Source: VRUE01 sp040879985 (GTDB lineage Bacteria > Actinomycetota > Thermoleophilia > Solirubrobacterales > 70-9). Taken from it: 64,000 bases of DNA. The notes beneath the pieces are model-generated. The model saw only the letters and a program-made list of their open reading frames with translations, made no database searches and was not told the DNA's origin. The stretch covers positions 124,001-188,000 of the forward strand of contig JBBDJH010000021.1 of NCBI GenBank assembly GCA_040879985.1. Direction: 5' to 3'. Below, piece by piece: positions 10,329 through 18,810 of this stretch. The translations under genes and the position numbers were made by a program. The stretch's first letter is position 1. Each line of letters starts with the position of its first letter.

Positions 10329-12023
10329 GAAGGGCGGCCCTGGCCGCCGCCCTGCTCTGCTCGCTGGGCCCGGCGGCGGGCGCTGCGGCGGCGCTGCCCG
10401 ACGGGCGCGGCTGGGAGATGGTCTCCCCTGTGGACAAGAACGGCGGCCAGGTCGAGCCTCCCGGCCCAGCGCCAGGAGGCGCCCTGACCCAGGCAAGCCC
10501 CGGCGGCGACGCGGTCACCTACAGCTCCGCCGCCTCCTTCGGGGAGGACCCGCAGGGCGCGCCGCCGCTCAGCCAGTACGTGGCCAGGCGGAGCGGCGCC
10601 GGCTGGAGCAGTGAGAACGTCTCGCCACCGCTGCTCTCCGGCGCCTACGAGGGCAACCCCTACCTCGCCTTCTCCACTGACCTCTCGCGGGCGCTGCTCG
10701 TCAACCCCTCCCGCTGCCCGGAAGGCGAGCCCTGTCCCGCCGGGTACCGGCTGAAAGAGCTGGCGAGCGGCGCCCTCACCGCCTCGCCGCCCGACCCGGG
10801 CGAGTTCGAGGGCGCCTCGCCGGGCCTCGACCACGTCGTCTTCCTGAAGGGGGAAGACCTGCACCGCTGGTCGCCGCCGGCGAGCGGGCTGACGATGCTG
10901 AACTCCTCCCCCGCCGCGGCGCTGGCGGGGGAGGGGGCGGTCTCGGCGGGCGGCTCGCGCGTCTACTGGCTGGGCGCCGACGGCAACCTCTACCTGCGCG
11001 ACGGCGGCGCCACCAAGCAGGTCGACGCCGCCGCGGGCGGGGGAGGGGCCTTCGCGGCGGCGAGCGCCGACGGCTCACTTGCCTTCTTCCTCGCCGCGGG
11101 ACACCTGTGGCGCTACGAGGCGGCGAGCGACAGTGCCGCCGAGCTGACCCCCGGCGGCGTCGGCGCCGTGCTGGGCGCCTCCGCGGACGGCTCGCGCCTC
11201 TTCTACCTCGCCGGCTCGCGCCTGCACCGCTGGCGGCCCGGCGGCGGCTCGACTCAGCTCAGCTCGACCGAGATCTCCGGCGCCCACCCGGCCAGCTCCT
11301 CGGTCAGCGCCGACGGGCGCCGCCTGCTCTTCACCACCACGGCGCCGCTCGTCCTCGGCGACACCAACAACGACCCCGACGCCTACCAGTGGCAGGAGCA
11401 GGGCAGCGGCAGCTGCACGCGGTCGGCCGGCTGCCTGGAGCTGATCTCCAGCGGCCGCGCCGAGGACGGCGCGGCGCTCGCCGCCGCCTCGGCCGACGGC
11501 AACGACGCCTTCTTTCTCACCGCCCGCTCGCTGGTCGGCGCAGACCCGGGCTCGGTGGACCTCTACGACGCGCGGGTGGGCGGCGGCTTCCCCGAACCGC
11601 CGCCGCCGATCCCCTGCACCGGTGACTCCTGCCAGCCGCTGCCATCCGAACCGGTCGACCCCACCCTGACCACGCTGCTGGCGGGGCTCGGCAACCCGCG
11701 GGTGCGCTACCGGGGCAGCTTCCGCAACTGCCGGACGCTGGCGCGCGCCGGCAAGCGCCTTGCCCGGGCGGCGCGGGGGGGGCCCCCCCCCCCCCCCCCC
11801 CCCCNNNNNNNNNNCGCGGGCGCGCGCGGCAAAGCGCTTGGCCGGGGGGGCGCGGCGGGGAAACCGCCGCGCCAGGCGCCTCGGCCGCCGGCCGGGGAAG
11901 GGCAGGCAGGCGCGGAAGCTGCGCGCCAGGACGATCAAGCTTCGAAAGCGCAGCCGCGCCCGCAAGCGGGCGGCGCGGCGCTGCGCCGGCGCCAAGCGCG
12001 ACGCCGACCGGAGGCCACGGTGA
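10325..12023 (+). CDS. Secreted TolB-like 'GRGWEMVSP' protein, interrupted by assembly gap
   Basis: The start overlaps the previous stop (ATGA). The signal peptide is MRRAALAAALLCSLGPAAGA, followed directly by LPDGRGWEMVSPVDKNGG, the same module that is internal in the gene at 2476. WD40/TolB-like blades (SADGSRLFYLAGS, SADGRRLLFTTTAPL) follow to residue about 420, then FPEPPPPIPC and a basic tail. The run of G, C and ten N at 11775-11814 breaks the frame. The natural tail (RARAAKRLAGGARRGNRRAR and onward) is in another frame and stops at 12021-12023, overlapping the next GTG. The single long frame that reads on into the next gene is therefore an artefact. True length is uncertain, about 565 residues. 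Confidence 0.75.
11775..11814. other. Assembly gap with flanking G and C homopolymers
   Basis: Eight G (11775-11782), twenty-two C (11783-11804) and ten N (11805-11814). The gap lies in the sequence for the Arg/Ala-rich tail of the gene at 10325. It changes the apparent reading frame, so gap size and homopolymer length are unreliable. Confidence 0.95.
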
Positions 12024-14899
12024 GGCGGGCGCTGGCGATCGCTGCCCTCGCCCTGCTGGCCGTCCCGGCCAGCGCCGCGGCGCAGTTCGGCTTTCTCCCG
12101 GGCTCCGAAGGCTTCGCGGTGCGGGCGATCGCCGATGGGGCGGGCCCCGCGACCCAGGCCGGCTCACACCCCTACCAGCTGGAGCTGGACCTCGGCTTCC
12201 GCCAGAGCGGCGGCCTCCCGGACGGCGACCTACGCGACCTGGGCATCGAGTTGCCTGCCGGGATGATCCTCAACCCGGGCGCGGTGGCCAAGTGCCCGGC
12301 GAGCTCCTTCAACACGCCCCGCTCCTCCCCCTTCGCGCCGAGCCGCTCGGGCGAGAGCTGCCCCGATCGCACTCAGATCGGCACCGTCGAGGTGCAGACC
12401 TCCCACGCCGGCGGCGAGACGCGGCGCTTCGGGATCTTCAACCTGGTGCCGCCGCCGGGCGTGGCGGCCCAGGTCGGCTTCGCGCCCTACGGCGCCCCGG
12501 TGGTCTTCGATGTCGACTTGTGGGCCGACGAGAAGGGCCGCTACGCGATCGCCCTGGCGGCGCGCAACTTCCCCCAGCGCCTCGACCTCTCGCGGATCGA
12601 GATGGCCCTCTGGGGGGTGCCCTGGGGCGCCTCGCACGACGGCGAACGGGGCAACTGCCTGAACGAGACCGAGCCCGGCTTCCCCTGGGCCAAATGCTCG
12701 GTCGGCCATCCCACCCCCAACGAACCGCTCGCCTACGTGACGATGCCGGCGGCCTGCTCGCCGACCCTGCCCTTCGCCGCGCGGGCGCGCTCCTGGCAGC
12801 AGGCCCGCGAGGCCTCCGCGCAGGCGCTGGGCCGCGACCTGGCCGGCGAGCCGCTGGCGATCGAGGACTGCTCGACGCTCGACTTCGCCCCCGAGCCCCG
12901 GGGGCTGCTCGGCACGGTCAAGGCCTCCTCACCGAGCGGCTACACCTTCGCCCTCGGCAACGACAACACCGGCCTGGTGAAGCGAAGCGGGCGCGCCCCG
13001 GTGCCCGCCCGCAGGGTCGTCGTGCGGCTGCCCGACGGGGTGAGCGTCAACCCCTCGGTGGGAGCTGGTCTCGGCGTCTGCCGGCCCGGCGAGTACGCGC
13101 GGGAGGCCGCCTTCTCCGCGCCGGGCGCCGGCTGCCCCAACGCCGCCAAGATCGGCGAGTTCTCGGTCCGCACGCCGCTCTTCTCCGAGCAGCTCGCCGG
13201 CGCGATCTACCTGGCGGCGCCCGATGACTCGGCGACGGGGGCGCGGGGGGCCGAGAACCCCTTCGACTCGTTGATCGCGATCTACCTGGTCGCCCGATCG
13301 CCGGCGCGGGGGGTCATCGTCAAGGTGGCCGGCGAGGTGCGTGCCGACCCGGGCGACGGCGCGCTGACCGCGACCTTCGACGAGCTGCCCCACTTGCCCT
13401 ACGCCGACCTCAAGGCCGACCTGCGCACCGGCCAGCGCGCCTTTCTGGTCAGCCCGCCGGCCTGCGGGGCGGCGCGCAGCCGGATCGAGATGACCTCCTG
13501 GGTGGGCGACAGGGCGACGGCCGTCTCGGACTCCCCAATCGAGGCGGGGATCGACCTCGGGCCCTGCCCGGACGGTTCGCTGCCGCCGTTCTCACCCGCC
13601 ATCCTCGCCGGCGGGGTCAATTCCAACGTCGGCTCTTACACCCCCTACTTCGTTCGCCTCAGCCGCCGCGACACCGAACAGGAGATCACCTCCTACTCAC
13701 TGGTCTTGCCGAAGGGGATCACCGGGCGGCTTGCCGGCATCCCCTTCTGCCCCGAGGCGGCGATCGCGGCGGCGCGCGGGCGGCGCGGCTTCGATGAGAT
13801 CGCCGCCCCCTCCTGCCCGGCGGCCTCCCAGGTCGGGCGCACCGAGACCGGCTACGGCGTCGGCCCGGCGCTCACCTACGCCCCCGGGCGCATCTACCTG
13901 GCCGGCCCCTACAACGGCCAGCCGCTCTCCCTGGTGACGATCAACGCCGCCACCGTCGGGCCCTTCGATCTCGGCACGATCGTCGTCCGTTCCGCCTTCG
14001 CGGTCGACGAAACCACCGCCCAGCTGCGGATCGACTCCGGCGCCTCCGACCCGATTCCCCACATCGTCGGCGGCATCCCGCTGCACCTGCGCGAGGTGCG
14101 CATCCACATCGACCGCCCGCGCTTTACCCGCAACCCGACCGGTTGTGAGGCCGCCGAGCTGAGCTCGACCCTGACCGGCTCGGGGGCGCGCTTCGAGGAC
14201 CCCGGAGACGATTCCGTCGCCATCGCCACGTCGCACTTCCAGCTGCTCAACTGCCTGGAGCTGGGCTTCCGGCCGCGCCTCGGCCTGCGCCTCAAGGGCG
14301 GCGTGCGCCGCGGCGCCCACCCGGGGCTGCGGGTGGTGCTGCGGGCCCGGGCGGGCGACGCCTCGATGAAGCGGATCGCGGTGACCATGCCGCGCTCGCT
14401 CTTCCTCGCCCAGAACCATCTGCGCGGCATCTGCACCCGGGTGCAGTTCGCCGCCGAGCGCTGCCCCGCCAACTCGGTCTACGGCCGCGCCGTCGTCCAC
14501 ACCGACCTGCTCGACGAGCCGCTGCGCGGCCCGGTGCACCTGCGCTCCTCGGACAACCGGCTGCCGGACCTGGTCGCCACGCTGCGCAGCGGCGAGGTGA
14601 AAATCGTCCTCAGCGGCAGGATCGGGCCCTCGAAGTCGGGCGGCATCCGCGCCTTTTTCACCGACATCCCCGACGCGCCGATCGAACGCTTCGTCATGCA
14701 CCTGCGGGGCGGCAAGCGGGGCCTGCTGGTCAACTCGGTGAACATCTGCAACTCGCCGCCGAAGGCGCGGGTGAAGTCGCTGGCGCAGAACAACCGCGGC
14801 GTCGTCTTCACCACCAAGCTGCGCGGCAAGTGCGCCAAGTTCAAGCAGAAGCAGCGCCAGCGGCGCAAGCAGAAACAGCGACGAGGGAGGGCGCGATGA
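12020..14899 (+). CDS. Family-A large secreted protein, third copy
   Basis: 959 residues from GTG 12020, which overlaps the preceding stop (GTGA) and follows a GGAGG site by 5 nt. The signal peptide is MRRALAIAALALLAVPASAA. It shares the family-A landmarks with 2-2479 and 7047-10328: GVPWGASHD, SPSGYTF, DNPF-like ENPFDSLIAIYLVARSPARG, PFCPEAAIAAA, CTRVQFAAERCP and LRSSDNRLPDLV. It ends in a Gln/Arg/Lys tail (FKQKQRQRRKQKQRRGRAR) after a Cys. It is shorter than the 7047 copy at the N-terminus. The stop overlaps the next start (ATGA at 14896). It is probably a structural or adhesive surface protein, inferred only from export and repeats. Confidence 0.87.
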   Translation: MRRALAIAALALLAVPASAAAQFGFLPGSEGFAVRAIADGAGPATQAGSHPYQLELDLGFRQSGGLPDGDLRDLGIELPAGMILNPGAVAKCPASSFNTPRSSPFAPSRSGESCPDRTQIGTVEVQTSHAGGETRRFGIFNLVPPPGVAAQVGFAPYGAPVVFDVDLWADEKGRYAIALAARNFPQRLDLSRIEMALWGVPWGASHDGERGNCLNETEPGFPWAKCSVGHPTPNEPLAYVTMPAACSPTLPFAARARSWQQAREASAQALGRDLAGEPLAIEDCSTLDFAPEPRGLLGTVKASSPSGYTFALGNDNTGLVKRSGRAPVPARRVVVRLPDGVSVNPSVGAGLGVCRPGEYAREAAFSAPGAGCPNAAKIGEFSVRTPLFSEQLAGAIYLAAPDDSATGARGAENPFDSLIAIYLVARSPARGVIVKVAGEVRADPGDGALTATFDELPHLPYADLKADLRTGQRAFLVSPPACGAARSRIEMTSWVGDRATAVSDSPIEAGIDLGPCPDGSLPPFSPAILAGGVNSNVGSYTPYFVRLSRRDTEQEITSYSLVLPKGITGRLAGIPFCPEAAIAAARGRRGFDEIAAPSCPAASQVGRTETGYGVGPALTYAPGRIYLAGPYNGQPLSLVTINAATVGPFDLGTIVVRSAFAVDETTAQLRIDSGASDPIPHIVGGIPLHLREVRIHIDRPRFTRNPTGCEAAELSSTLTGSGARFEDPGDDSVAIATSHFQLLNCLELGFRPRLGLRLKGGVRRGAHPGLRVVLRARAGDASMKRIAVTMPRSLFLAQNHLRGICTRVQFAAERCPANSVYGRAVVHTDLLDEPLRGPVHLRSSDNRLPDLVATLRSGEVKIVLSGRIGPSKSGGIRAFFTDIPDAPIERFVMHLRGGKRGLLVNSVNICNSPPKARVKSLAQNNRGVVFTTKLRGKCAKFKQKQRQRRKQKQRRGRAR

Positions 14900-16839
14900 G
14901 AAGGGCTGAGCCGATCGGAGGCCGGCGGGCGCGCCGGGCGCTGGCCTGTGCCGGGGCGGCGCTGTGCGTGGCGCTGGCAGGCGCCGTGCCCGCCGGGGCC
15001 GCCTACCCGGACCCGGACTTCGTCTTCACGCCGCGCCACGTCGACCTCGATGCAGGGTCCCTGCTGCCCTTCGAAGGCCCCTGCGGGGTCGGCATCGGCC
15101 CCGACGTCAACCGCCTCTACGTCGCCGACTACTACCACAACGTGGTCGACGTCTTCAACGACCCGGCGGCCAAATTCGAAGAACCGGGCAGATACCAGAC
15201 CCAGGTGCGCAACGTCGACCCGCTCGACGGGCCCTGCGGGCTGGCAATCGGCGCCGAAGGGGTGATCTTCGTCAACAGCTACCACCGCAGCGTGCTGCGC
15301 TACACGCCCTCCTCCTTCCCCCCCGATCGCGAAACCACCTACAGCCCGTCCACGACGCTCGACACCGACACCCCGACCGGCGTCGCCGCTCACGCCCCCA
15401 CCGGCCGCGTCTACGTCGACAACCGCAGCTACGTCTCGGTCTACGAGTCCTCGGGGGCGCCGGCCCTCGACGGCGAAGGGGCGCCGCTGCGGATCGGGCT
15501 CGGCAGCCTCGGCGACGGCTATGGGGTGGCGATCTCCGAAGCCCCCGGCACCGCCGGGCGGATCTACGTCCCCGACGCCGCCGATGGCACGGTCAAGGTC
15601 TACGACCCCTCCGTCGACGCCGATGACCCGGTGGCGGCGATCGACGGCGGCGAAACGCCTCGCGGGGCGTTCAGTTCGCTGCGCGACTCGGCGGTGGCGG
15701 TCGACCGGGCAAGCGGCAACGTCTACGTGCTCGACAACCTCCAGCCCGCCTACACCGAGCAGCCCCAGGGCGCCGTTCACGTCTTCGACGCCGCCGGCGC
15801 CTACAAGGGCCGCCTGCTGCACAACGTGATCCACGGCGGGCCGTCCGGCCTGGCGGTCGACAACTCGATCGCCGCCAGCCAGGGCGGCGTCTACGTCACC
15901 TCGGGCAACACCGTCGACGGGGTCGTCTACGGCTACCCGCCCGGCTCGGCGACCGAACAGGAAAAGCCACCGCTCGAGGCCGCGGGGCTGGAGCTGCCCC
16001 CCGCCCCGGCTGCGCAGGCGGCGCCCGCCGAGCCCGCGCCACAGGGGGCGTCGGGCTCGCAGGTCACGGCGAGTGCCAGCGCCACCTCGCTCCCGGTTGC
16101 CCAACCGTCCCCGACCGCGCGCGCCTCAGAGCTCGTCCAGCGCGGCATCCTGCGCGTCGCCCTGACCGGCAAGCTCAGCCCGCGCTCGCTGCCGCGCAAC
16201 CGCCCGGCCCCGGTGGCGATCAGCGTGGGGGGGAAGGTCTCGACCACCGACGGCAGCCAGACGCCGCAGCTGCGCCGCATGCGGATCGAGTTCAACCGCC
16301 ACGGCCGCATCAGCCACGCCGGCCTGCCCACCTGCCCCTACAGGAAGATCCAGCCGGCCTCCACCGCGCGGGCGCTGAAGGCCTGCCGCGCGGCCCTGGT
16401 GGGCACCGGGCGCTTCTTCGCCGACATCGCCCTCGCCGGCCAGGAGCCCTACCCGACCCAGGGCCGGCTGCTGGTCTTCAACGGCAAGCGGCGGGGCAAG
16501 CACGTCCTCTGGGGGCAGATCTACGCCGCCCGCCCCTTCGCCACCTCGTTCGTGATCGTCTTCGAGATGAACAGGCGCCGCCGCGGCACCTTCGGCACCG
16601 TGATCACCGCCAACCTGCCCAAGGCGCTCGGCAGCTGGGGGCGGATCACCGGCATCGAGATGCAGCTCAAGCGCCGCTACCGCCACCGCGGCGCCCGGCG
16701 CAGCTTCCTCTCCTCGGCCTGCCCGGCGCCGAAGGGCTTCCGGGTCGTCCCCTTCCCGCTCGCCCGCGCGACCTTCGAGTTCGCCGGCGGCCGGCAGCTA
16801 CGCGAGACTCTGGTCCGGACCTGCCGGGTGCGGGGATGA
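14896..16839 (+). CDS. Secreted NHL-type propeller with C-terminal 'module C'
   Basis: 647 residues from ATG 14896 (ATGA overlap; GAGGGAGGG upstream). A twin-Arg-rich N-terminus leads into a hydrophobic signal segment (ALACAGAALCVALAG). Residues about 30-350 hold propeller blades (NRLYVADYYHNVVDVFNDPA, GRVYVDNRSYVSVYES). An Ala/Pro linker spans about 355-415. Residues about 417-647 form a module starting ILRVALTGKLSPRSLPRN and containing RLLVFNGK and FGTVITANLPK. The same module is the whole of the protein at 20546 and the C-terminus of the protein at 29102. A 78-nt gap without a gene follows before the next start, the only real spacer in the operon. Confidence 0.85.
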   Translation: MRRAEPIGGRRARRALACAGAALCVALAGAVPAGAAYPDPDFVFTPRHVDLDAGSLLPFEGPCGVGIGPDVNRLYVADYYHNVVDVFNDPAAKFEEPGRYQTQVRNVDPLDGPCGLAIGAEGVIFVNSYHRSVLRYTPSSFPPDRETTYSPSTTLDTDTPTGVAAHAPTGRVYVDNRSYVSVYESSGAPALDGEGAPLRIGLGSLGDGYGVAISEAPGTAGRIYVPDAADGTVKVYDPSVDADDPVAAIDGGETPRGAFSSLRDSAVAVDRASGNVYVLDNLQPAYTEQPQGAVHVFDAAGAYKGRLLHNVIHGGPSGLAVDNSIAASQGGVYVTSGNTVDGVVYGYPPGSATEQEKPPLEAAGLELPPAPAAQAAPAEPAPQGASGSQVTASASATSLPVAQPSPTARASELVQRGILRVALTGKLSPRSLPRNRPAPVAISVGGKVSTTDGSQTPQLRRMRIEFNRHGRISHAGLPTCPYRKIQPASTARALKACRAALVGTGRFFADIALAGQEPYPTQGRLLVFNGKRRGKHVLWGQIYAARPFATSFVIVFEMNRRRRGTFGTVITANLPKALGSWGRITGIEMQLKRRYRHRGARRSFLSSACPAPKGFRVVPFPLARATFEFAGGRQLRETLVRTCRVRG

Positions 16840-16917
16840 GCGCCCGGTCGAGAGCACCCCGTCACGACCCGCACGCGCGGGCGGCCGACATCCGCACGAG
16901 GGCGCGGTAGCCCTGGC

Positions 16918-18810
16918 GTGGGGGCGAAGGCTGCAATTACGGTCGCGGCGGTCTTCGCCGGGCTGCTGCTTGCGCCAGCGCCGGCCGCGGCGGCACCGAC
17001 CGACTCCCCTGTGCTGATTCGCAGCCTTTCGCCCGGCGGCGAAGCATCGCCCGCGGCCGAGTACGCGATGCTGCAGATGACGGTCGACGGGCAGGAGGAC
17101 GTGGACGGCGCCGAACTCCGTTTCTACGGCGTCGACGGCTCGCAGGGCGCCGGCTACGCGCTCGAAGGCGGAAGCTTGGTCGGCGAGGCACAGCGCACGA
17201 TTTTGCTCGCCACGCCGCAGGCCGCCGCGCAGAGCGGTTTTCCGGCGCCCGACTTCGAGCTCGACAGCGGCGACGCGCTCGTCGCCTCGGCCGGCGCGCT
17301 CTGCGTGACCGGTCCGTATCCGGCCGACTGCGCCAGCTGGGGATCGTTTCCCCAGGCGTCGGCGCTTGCCCTTCCGGACCCGCAGAGCGCCAACGCGGAA
17401 GCGATCCTCGGCAGCGCCCTGGGCCGCTCGATAGGCGGCGGCTGCTCGAGCTGGCTCGACCCCGACGATGACAACCGTCCCAGCTCCGCGCACTTCTTCG
17501 ACGGCGTTACGCCGCCGCCCCCGCCCGGCAGCCCCTCGTTTCCGGAGGCTGGACCGCCGCCGCCCCGCAGCAACGCCGATGGGCGTGCGGCGGGGCTCTC
17601 TCCCTGCGCGCTAACCACTGCCTTCAACATCACTCCCCGTAATCCCACCAACGACACCACTCCGGGCTTCGTCGCCGGCACGGTGCCGCCCGAGTACGGG
17701 GCCGAGTACTCCTGCCGTTTCGCCGCCCACCCGATCGGCCCCGAAGGGGAACCGCCGTTTGAGCCCTGTGGCGCGACGATCGGCTACGGGCCGCTCGCCG
17801 ACGGCAGCTACGACTTCGAGGTCTTCGCCAGCGGCGCCGCCGGGCCGGACCCGACCCCGATCCAGTGGACCTTCACCGTCGACACGGTCCCCCCAGACAC
17901 CACGATCACCTCGACCCCCGGCCCGATCTCCAGCGGCTTCTCGGCGAGCTTCTCGTTCGCCTCCTCGGAGGAGCACCCGACCTTCCGCTGCCGGCTCGAC
18001 AACGGACCCAACCAGACCTGCGATCCCGGCAAAACCTTCTACTTCCTCGCCGACGGCCACCACACCTTCCGCGTCTGGGCCGCCGACCAGGCGACCAACC
18101 GGGACCCGAGCGCCGCCGAGCACACCTTCTTCGTCGACAGCGCCTTCGGCGACACCTCGCCGCCCTTCACCGAGATCACCGCGGCGCCCCCCAGGCAGAC
18201 CAAGCTGGCCTCGGCCCGCTTCGCCTATACCTCCAACGAGCCGGGGTCGCGCTTCGAGTGCCGGGTCGACGCCGGCCCATTCGCGCCCTGCGCCGCGGCC
18301 GGCGCCTTCTATCCGGGGCTGCGCAACGGCCTCCACCTCTTCGCCGTGCGGGCGGTCGACCGGGCCGGCAACGCCGACCCGACGCCGGCGACCCACGCCT
18401 GGACGATCGACGGCCCGGTGCCGGAGACGAAGATCGTCCGCGGCCCGTCGGGAGTCGTGCGGCTGGGCAACGTAAGGCGGCGCAGCTGCGCCAAGAAGCG
18501 CGGACGCGCGGCGAAGCGCCGCTGCCGGCGCGCCAACCGCCGCCGCGCGACGCGCGGCGTCGTCTTCGCCGCCCGCTCCAGCCTGGCCGGGTCGAGCCTC
18601 GCCTGCCGCATCGATGCCCGCAAGTTCAGGCCCTGCCGCAACCCGATGCGGTTGCGCGCCGGCCCCGGCCGGCACCGCTTCGAGGTCTACGCGATCGATG
18701 CGCTGGGCAACCGCGACCCCTCGCCGGCCCGGCGCATCTTCCGGGTGCTCGAGCGCGGCGCCAACTCCGTGTTCGGCAAATCCAATCGAAGCGGCGGGCG
18801 GCGAGGATGA
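16918..18810 (+). CDS. Secreted LTD-like / Cys-paired Ig-repeat protein
   Basis: 630 residues from GTG 16918. No strong ribosome site is visible. The signal peptide is AAITVAAVFAGLLLAPAPAA. Residues about 30-170 resemble the lamin-tail-like unit of the gene at 29102 (AEYAMLQMTVDGQ, ADCASWGSF, DPQSANAEA). From residue about 244 there are Ig-like repeats of about 90 residues, each with PPDTTI or PPFTEI starts, a SFSFASSE or FAYTSNE strand, and a FRCRLD...C Cys pair ending in G.H.F.VWA.D. A basic stretch (CAKKRGRAAKRRCRRANRRR) interrupts the last repeat. The stop overlaps the next ATG (18807). Extracellular and probably adhesive, inferred from architecture. Confidence 0.83.
   Translation: MGAKAAITVAAVFAGLLLAPAPAAAAPTDSPVLIRSLSPGGEASPAAEYAMLQMTVDGQEDVDGAELRFYGVDGSQGAGYALEGGSLVGEAQRTILLATPQAAAQSGFPAPDFELDSGDALVASAGALCVTGPYPADCASWGSFPQASALALPDPQSANAEAILGSALGRSIGGGCSSWLDPDDDNRPSSAHFFDGVTPPPPPGSPSFPEAGPPPPRSNADGRAAGLSPCALTTAFNITPRNPTNDTTPGFVAGTVPPEYGAEYSCRFAAHPIGPEGEPPFEPCGATIGYGPLADGSYDFEVFASGAAGPDPTPIQWTFTVDTVPPDTTITSTPGPISSGFSASFSFASSEEHPTFRCRLDNGPNQTCDPGKTFYFLADGHHTFRVWAADQATNRDPSAAEHTFFVDSAFGDTSPPFTEITAAPPRQTKLASARFAYTSNEPGSRFECRVDAGPFAPCAAAGAFYPGLRNGLHLFAVRAVDRAGNADPTPATHAWTIDGPVPETKIVRGPSGVVRLGNVRRRSCAKKRGRAAKRRCRRANRRRATRGVVFAARSSLAGSSLACRIDARKFRPCRNPMRLRAGPGRHRFEVYAIDALGNRDPSPARRIFRVLERGANSVFGKSNRSGGRRG

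Noticed and set aside
11775..11804. G-run/C-run as a structural element such as a quadruplex or strong hairpin
   Set aside because: It borders ten N and lies in a difficult repeat; assembly artefact is far more likely.
10325..14899. One 1524-residue fusion protein
   Set aside because: The frame crosses the N-run; tail and start signals at 12020-12023 show two genes.
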